Source of the DNA: Nemertoderma westbladi
Taxonomy: Eukaryota > Xenacoelomorpha > Nemertodermatida > Nemertodermatidae
Direction of reading: 5' to 3'
Length of the DNA: 22,027 nt
NCBI GenBank assembly: GCA_032718475.1
Contig: JAUCBJ010003012.1
Span: 1-22,027, forward strand
The notes below the pieces were generated by a model. That model was given only the letters and a program-made list of their open reading frames with translations, made no database searches and was not told where the DNA came from. Both the position numbers and the translations under genes were made by a program. Position 1 is the stretch's first letter. Each line of letters starts with the position of its first letter. This document shows positions 15,791 through 22,027 of the stretch, one piece after another.

Positions 15791-17630
15791 AACTTTCAAT
15801 ATTGGCAAAGTGCCGGACTGGCATGGTAAAAGAGGATCTATTAGGCCTATGTCAATATGTAGGCTACTTGGATTGGAAGCCCTTTCGCCTTACAAAGGCA
15901 AACTTAATTGTTAGCTAATAAAAAGAAACAGACATGTTGTACCGGTAATTGTTGTAGTACTAGTACCGGTACCGTACTGTCTGACTGTAGTACACTACTG
16001 TCAGACTGTCGTATACTTAGTAGAATAGGCCTACCGGTACTAAAATTGTAGGCCTAGCTATGTAATATAAAGGCCCAGGGGCCTACTGTGTCAGACTGTA
16101 TTTGGTCTCATTTCGCCATTGAGACGAAATCAAAACTACTTAGCTCCTTACAGCCTTAGTGCGTACTGTGCGTAATGTTGCCCGATCGGGCTACTTGAAA
16201 TAGCTACTTCTTCATTCATTAGGCTGTTAGCAGTTAGGCCTATTTCATTATCTGATTATTTTCTGTGAATTGCAATAATTGTATACTTACTTACTCTGTT
16301 ACTTGGTGAATATATTATACTTGTGAGTGTGACCTAGTCAGCTAGTCGAGTCATGTTTAGTTTAATAAGATATAATTTGTTTCAATTAGTCAGTTAGTGT
16401 TTCTATTACTGTATTAGGCCTACTGTATTACAGTATTCAGTCAGTCAGTATTACTGTATTATTGTTTCTATACTGCTATACAGCTATAGTGTTTTGGTGT
16501 AATAAAATAATTCAACTTCTACTTGTCTGCTTGTAATAGCAGAATCGCAGAATGAGAATACTTGAATATGCTGGGTCCTGGATGCAGTGATGGCTGTCAG
16601 GCTGTGGCTGATCACAGATCAGCTGATGGAATGCAGAATGATAGGCAGATAGCAGATAGACAGACTGACAGACAGGGTATACTGCCACACTACAATAGGG
16701 CCAAGGCATATCAGTATATAGGCTACCGTCTGACCATTAGCCGTAACCAAACCATGCTGACAACCAGTCTGCCAGTGGCTGAGTGGCGGCGCCAGTTGCC
16801 AGTCTGCCATTTAAAGCATAGGCCTTCTGTAATTACCGGTCCGACGAATCTGTACAAAAAAGTAGGCCTACAAAAAAATACAAAATAGTACAATATAGAG
16901 GCCTAGGGTGCCTAGTACAAAAGAGTACAATAAAGTGCAAAAATAGTACAAAAGAGTGCAAAAATAGTACAAACGAGTGAGGAACGCATACAAAACGTGT
17001 ATACCAGTGTAGTCGGCCTACAGTAGTATACACTACACTCAGACACTACACTGCTACACTTGTATACAAATATAATTAATTGTAAGCAAATGCAACGGCA
17101 CCGAAATATGCGCCGCTACAGTGTCAATCACTTGCGGTTGCGGCCTTGGTTCTGTGGTCAGTATGAAATGATTGACATAACTTTGATTCATGTAGATTTT
17201 GACAGGCATACAAGTAGAAATAGGCTCTACAGTTCGTATAGGCCTAAGAATACAATATAATAATGCTGTAATGCAATACATACTATGCAGTGGGTAGATA
17301 AAACTCCTATAACTGAGATTCAAAATTTAGGTCATAGTCTTAATCTTAAAGTAGCCCATATACTGAAGGATAGACTGTATGCTACATTATATGTAGGCTA
17401 TGTGTGTGTGTACGCATCCAGCCTCTATCAGCAACTTTATTGAGTTCTCCCTCTGCAATTTTGCGGACTTGGGACCGTTTTTTGAACACAAAAAGCTGCA
17501 TTAAAACACAGCTAGATCAGCCCCCGCTCAATGCATGGCTCGCCCCACAATCAGACAATGCTTTGTTTTATTTTGCACATCATGCTGTCATGTGCGCCCC
17601 TCTAAATGATTTGAACTACACTTGGATACA
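15791..17630. other. Noncoding spacer rich in AGGCCT and ACCGGT words
   Basis: No ORF here is convincing. The palindromic words AGGCCT and ACCGGT recur far more often than expected between about 15840 and 17240, together with many CAGTCAGT, TACTGTA and ACAGACTG runs. A short patch at 16860-16990 repeats ATAGTACAAAA/GAGTACAAT. The last 230 bp (17400-17630) are of different composition and of unknown nature. Confidence 0.5.
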
Positions 17631-17746
17631 TGTTCGCGCTTTTGAAGACCTTTAGCAGTTTAACCTGCCAAAATTTATATGTCTTTTAGTTAATTAAAAC
17701 ACCTTTAGCATACGACAATATTTTATGCTAATAAACAAAACATTAA

Positions 17747-17808
17747 CCGAAGCCAGCCCATGCGCGATCATTCACCCGATGGATCTACACCCGGGAGGCT
17801 GAATTCGG
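17747..17808 (-). other. Conserved LTR hairpin (copy C)
   Basis: Read on the minus strand, the arms CCGAATTCAGCCT and GGGCTGGCTTCGG pair with 10 Watson-Crick and 2 G-U pairs, and again with a mismatch at pair 6. The loop keeps GGGTGAATGATCGCGCA (17761-17777). Confidence 0.72.
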
Positions 17809-17914
17809 CTGCTTAAATTTTATTATTGCAGTGTAAGGTTGCAGTGTAAACCTATTGTATTATTCGATAGATCGTTAATAATTAATTTCTGACAGATATT
17901 ATTTGCTTTCGGGA

Positions 17915-17944
17915 AATATTAACAGTTCCTTTAGGACGTGGCGC
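17915..17944 (-). promoter_or_regulatory. Invariant LTR block (copy C)
   Basis: Reverse complement of the 30 bp block at 531-560 and 13372-13401, with no differences. TTTAAATA lies just upstream on the minus strand. Confidence 0.5.
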
Positions 17945-18893
17945 TCTATCTATTTAAACAGAACTAGGACTTATACTAAACGCAACGATACCGCTTAGGA
18001 TTAAAGTATAAGGCACATTCTTTAGGAAATGCTTTGTTACCAATCACAATCATGCACACTATTCTGCCGACCGTCAGTAAATTTGATCACACATAAAGAG
18101 AGCAGCAATTGACTCATGTAGGGTCTGCTAAATAACATTAGATTCAATACACACCACATTAATATAAATCGCAATTGTTATGTATAGCCTGTCTCTCTAA
18201 CCTGTAGTGTATCAAGAAAATTTGGAATTTTGGGTGATTTATCCGTATTCTCCAAAGAGCAATATTTCCTCAACAAATCGATACAATTAATAACTGACGG
18301 TAAATAACAGTACAAACAATATAATTAATAAGTAAAGTTCGGGAGAATTATATGATTAATAACAGTTATACTTTCGATAATTTAAGCAGTTTTACTAGAG
18401 TTCTTCCCAAAAGCCGGTGTTATGGCGAAAAATGGGAACACAACAACAGAATCATATGAAGAATCATATGACTACATAACTATACGAGGATACCAACTAC
18501 CCTTATTCCCCGAAGCTCCCGTCCAACACAGAGGATGAGCAGTGAGATAGGAAAATTCAGTTCAGTAGCTCTGGGATAGGTCAAAATCCACGCCCACTCA
18601 AATTCTATTGGCCGATACGGACAGCAAGGCTGAGGCAACCTCCCTAAGCTGGTTGGCCGATTAAACGGAGCCCAGATACCTTCGTACAGCACATCAGCCA
18701 ATAAGCTGGTAGCTTGCACTATTTTAACTATAGATCCCTTTTAGAGTATTCTAGCGACCGGGGGGGAACTGGCCAGCAAGGCAAACGAATCAGTTATCCC
18801 ACAAAAGCTTTTACACCGCTCCCAGAAAATGGGATTTAAGTCTATAAAATATACAAAATCACAGTTTCTAAAATATAAAAATACTCTAAACAG

Positions 18894-20343
18894 TTAGTCT
18901 TTCTTGCGCGGACGGCGTTTACGAGGTTTTTTAAGGCTAGCAAGAGTCCTTTTCTCTTTGGGGCGAGCCACTTTACAAGGAGGGCTATAACTCCTGGGTG
19001 AAGGGTGCAATATGATTGCATCAGAAGGTATGGGATTACGATCGGTATATCCGCCGGTCGAAGTACCGGGTTGATTGACATCAACGTCCGGGGAGAGGGG
19101 TCTAACGGCTTTGAGAGCTCGTTTCAAGACAGCCGCTCTTACGGGTCCTTTACGAGTGGTCTGAACGAGGGCCGTGGGTGGACCATAGGCAGTTAGAAAC
19201 TTCCTTGGTTTAATGGTTCTTTCCAACTCGCGTTCGCGGGCTCGGTACTCGTAAGGCCGTCGATATACTTCCTGTAACTCGGGGTGTGAGTTGACAAATA
19301 AGTCTCCATAGGCAGGATCTTGACGGATAAAGTTTATTAAGTTGTAAGAATTTATGTCACTCGGATTAATGCTCCTGAGAAATTTGCGTACATATTTGGT
19401 TGAAATACATTCTCCAACGCGCTTCAGTAGTTCATAACTTGATAGGCGTGATTTCTGCTCGACGGAGGCAAACAAATAAGGATGGAACGCATAAACTCCT
19501 TCGTAAGCGCGTCCAGGGTAATAGCGATGGCGCGAATCACAATGTAAATCAGCGTTCGCTTCCCAAGCTCTGATGTAACGTAGTGTGATCGTTTCATTTA
19601 CGCCTTCCAAATCGTGACTAAAAAGGGCAATCGAAACTGGCGCGTCCCTTTAGTTGACAATGGTGACATTGAGTCATAAATTGAGGGCAAACCGCAAAAA
19701 TGTGCAAGTTATTGAGTCTGTAATACGCGCAATAAATTTCCATCGTTGGTTGTTCGTGGAAATAGGAACAGCGGACGTTTGTGTCCATGGGCGTAACATG
19801 GTCTCTCGATGCGCATAACCGACAACGTTGCCGAGAAACATAGTTGGCATGGCGATAATCGTACGCAGTGAGACACTGTGGACCTTGATACCATTCTAGG
19901 AGGTAATCGTTGTCGTTGTTCCGGGCGCGATAGGCTGAATCTCCTCAGATTCTAGGCATATTGGTTCGTCTTCCCAGTCTGTTACGAATATAATTTTCGT
20001 GATCTATTCTCGGTTTATCGTTACGACTCCGCTGGGTATGATATTTAAATAGAACCATTTCCCTTTCGGTGTATACATCGTCCGTATCATGTAAATCGAT
20101 AGGATGGCCGGTAGTTAGGAAGTTCATATACGTACCATTACGATGCGTATAGCGAGCGGTTAATTTTCGATAGTCCAATTCACGCGTAAGTTGCTCTTGG
20201 GACATCGGCGGTTCGATATAACGACCATCGTCCTCCGTAATAGTCGGATCGGCTTCACCGCGTATCAAGCTATCCACAAACGCTTGTAAAGGTAGAGTAT
20301 ATCGCTCTCTAATACCAAGGTCATCTTCTATCAATTCCGTCAT
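18894..20343 (-). pseudogene. Unknown element-encoded protein, decayed (copy C)
   Basis: Homologue of 4769-6977. The ATG (20343) and first ~119 codons match copy B, and the last ~140 residues (from GDLF.NSHPELQ to the RKKD tail) match too. Between them the sequence has no counterpart in B. The frame reads through a TGA (19945-19947), continues into a Cys-rich region (CRLC, later CHHC, about 19620-19850), then breaks in a five-base A run on the + strand (19620-19624); the last part is in the next frame and ends at 18894-18896. The Cys-rich stretch may bind zinc. So B and C seem to keep different middle parts of one larger ancestral protein. No membrane segment is evident. Function unknown. Confidence 0.62.
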
Positions 20344-21963
20344 ATCTGCTATCTGAGTTTATTAATATCAGTATGAGTTAATATTTAGGCAAGCGGGCGT
20401 CGCTGCCTACTAGTCTTTGCCCCCGGACAGTGGGTTTCTCAGCGCCGATGTACCGTTGTCGCGGTGTTTACGCCAACATGTAGCAACAGCACGACAACGA
20501 TAACCGGCACAAGTCCCACCACTGTCCGTCCCAAAAGCTTGAATCCACTTGAGGTTATCTCGGTAGAGTTAGGGCTACTTTACAATTGCGATTAGCTACT
20601 GTAAACACACTTTAGTAGTAACATTCACCTATAAACGCACAAATTCCATACAATCATTACTTACTGCACACATGCAGGCCATTTGTTCGTCAGTCAGTGT
20701 CTTCCAGAATGTCACGTTATTACTATGTATCCTTGGATACTAATAGTGCGCTATGTATCCTCTTAGGCTACGCAATGGGGCAAGCCTTTTATTGTTCCTT
20801 TAACTTGCTTCTAATTCTAGCGTGGGTGTTGCCATGGTGACATTATGGAAAACTAGCGGTAGAATTAGGGTAATTCTCATGCATACAGATCTGGGATGTT
20901 ATTTAATAGTAATTCTTTAGTTGTCAATATCCTCTTTATGCATGATTTTATAAATTTTATCGGCTATTGACTATATGTTGGAGATTCTCGCACTCTAGTA
21001 CACTCAATATGAATCTCCGCTCCCATGATCTATTAATTACTGGAATTTTGGGAATGTTATAAATTGCACAAAATGACAATTTATGAAATTCATTTGAATA
21101 TGAACTTAAATTTATTCCCGTGAATTTTATTATTTGATGTTAAATTGACAAAAATTTTATTCCAGAGCATATCTGGGGACTTAGGATCCTTAATTCTATA
21201 AAATAGTCCTTCTAAGAATATCGGTAAATACTGCGATATCTTAATTGACTAGAAATTTTAAAGGATCGGGATTTTATAGATTTTAATAAATATTAAATTA
21301 ATATTTAGGATGAGCACCGATTTATTCCAGAACTTGTCTGGGGACGTTAACCACTGATTCTAGAATTTGTCTTTCAAGTATATCGGTGGGTGCCACGATA
21401 TCTTAATCGACTAGAATTACAGATGGTCAAAAAGTTTAACAGATTTATTTGCGATTTACGCTACTGTTAGAGGGACATCACGCTACTATATGTATTATTT
21501 GTTATAAGGTAGAAGAGCAATATCGCACGAAGCAATGTCAGTGTGAAGGGGCAAGTCGTTTCCAAGGTCTACCCAGAGCTTGGTTTAGCCGAGACACGAG
21601 GATCTGAACTTTGCATTCCTAATACTCTGCCTACCAATAATACTTAAATATAGTAGTGGCTTTATTGTACTTTAATAAGTACTGACATGTCATCTTACTA
21701 TAGTCTCGCATTTATAATATAATACGGACAGTAAGGAAAGAGAAAAATAATTATTTCTTGCCGTCGCACTAAATATATTGTAAGTAATTAAATACGTAAT
21801 AAACACTAATATATTGCACTAATTTACTAAATATTCTAAAATAACATTCTACTAAATAAAATTAAAGAAAACGATTATAATAAAATTACATAATAATACA
21901 TACATAAATATAAAATAAAAACAAATATAAAATGATATAGTCACACGCCCACTCCATATGTTA
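20344..21963 (-). other. Noncoding, structured region between BEL pol and the ORF (copy C)
   Basis: Inverted counterpart of 3030-4768, keeping all its hairpins: GGAGATTC/GAATCTCC (20980-21018), the 17 bp AGAATTA hairpin (20861-20877), and both CCAGA/TCTGG hairpins with AATAAA (21156-21176 and 21321-21341). Confidence 0.65.
20424..20528 (-). other. Structured leader upstream of the unknown ORF (copy C)
   Basis: A perfect 10 bp outer stem (20424-20433 with 20519-20528) encloses an inner 13-pair stem (20451-20463 with 20490-20502) that has two G-U pairs on the minus-strand RNA. It has the same fold as 4576-4688 and ends about 80 bp before the ATG at 20343. Confidence 0.6.
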
Positions 21964-22027
21964 TTACGTTATGGAGTCCCTAGATATTTGTCGGATTAGG
22001 GAAGTGGTCGTAGGAAGAGTATCTTGC
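21964..22027 (-). pseudogene. BEL pol C-terminal end (copy C), cut by window edge
   Basis: The minus strand reads QDTLPTTTSLIRQISRDS and stops at 21964-21966, matching the last codons of the pol remnant ending at 3029, including the stop position. Only about 20 codons are visible, so the state of the rest of pol cannot be judged. Confidence 0.7.

Larger units (their letters stand above)
17631..18815 (-). repeat. BEL-type LTR (copy C)
   Basis: On the minus strand this begins TGTAAAAGC (18815), preceded by GGGAGCGG, and ends GCGCGAACA (17631), about 1.185 kb. It is not interrupted, so it gives the best view of the full LTR. It carries the invariant block (17915-17944), an AATAAA (17819-17824) and the conserved hairpin. 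A 13 bp tandem duplication of TTGCAGTGTAA lies at about 17826-17851. A CCCCCCC-like run near 18760 falls within its 5' part. Confidence 0.7.

Noticed and set aside
15506-15808. A 100-codon minus-strand ORF with repeated HLFSAFIM-like peptide.
   Set aside because: It is a direct reading of the 58 bp tandem repeat, and unit lengths differ by non-multiples of three between neighbours.
16562-16888. A 108-codon ORF in the spacer.
   Set aside because: Composition is driven by CAGACAGG-like simple repeats, with overlapping ORFs on the other strand and no family resemblance.
17404-17655. An 83-codon ORF next to copy C.
   Set aside because: It runs into the conserved LTR end and shows no domain or coding signature.
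18480-18719. A 79-codon minus-strand ORF in the copy C LTR.
   Set aside because: The homologous part of copy B does not keep the frame.

Overview
This is a repeat-dense stretch of a metazoan nuclear genome, and no host gene is recognisable in it. The mix of families (BEL/Pao and Ty1/copia retrotransposons, a non-LTR retrotransposon, a tRNA-derived SINE, several minisatellites) and the frequent palindromic words AGGCCT and ACCGGT suggest a marine invertebrate. The species cannot be named from the sequence.

The window is built around three diverged copies of one BEL/Pao-type LTR element. Copy A (1-811, + strand) is only the 3' part of an LTR. Copy B (about 2150-13658, + strand) has the 3' end of a BEL pol gene (2150-3029), a 1.7 kb noncoding stretch rich in conserved hairpins (3030-4768), a decayed long ORF of unknown family (4769-6977) and an LTR (7056-13658). 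That LTR is split by a nested copia insertion. Copy C (17631-22027, - strand) repeats the layout in inverted orientation: LTR, the same unknown ORF with a different middle, the same structured noncoding region, and the last codons of pol at the window edge. A non-LTR retrotransposon fragment (812-2150) lies between copy A and the BEL pol remnant, so A and B could be the two LTRs of one ruined provirus.

The nested element (7394-12850) is a compact copia element, probably of the GalEa type. It has 148/155 bp LTRs, a CTGAT target duplication, an initiator-tRNA-Met-type primer site and a nearly complete gag-pol broken only by a one-base frameshift in a T run. It is much younger than its host element.

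From 13659 to 17630, between the facing 3' ends of B and C, lie a 23 bp tandem repeat, a CpG-rich ~19 bp minisatellite, a SINE with a 15 bp target duplication, G12 and C15 runs, 17 bp and ~58 bp tandem repeats, and about 1.8 kb of noncoding DNA full of AGGCCT/ACCGGT words.

The most interesting content is the BEL-type element. It carries an unrecognised protein between pol and the LTR, and RNA-like hairpins that keep pairing through paired base changes between copies, one just upstream of that ORF and one near the LTR end.
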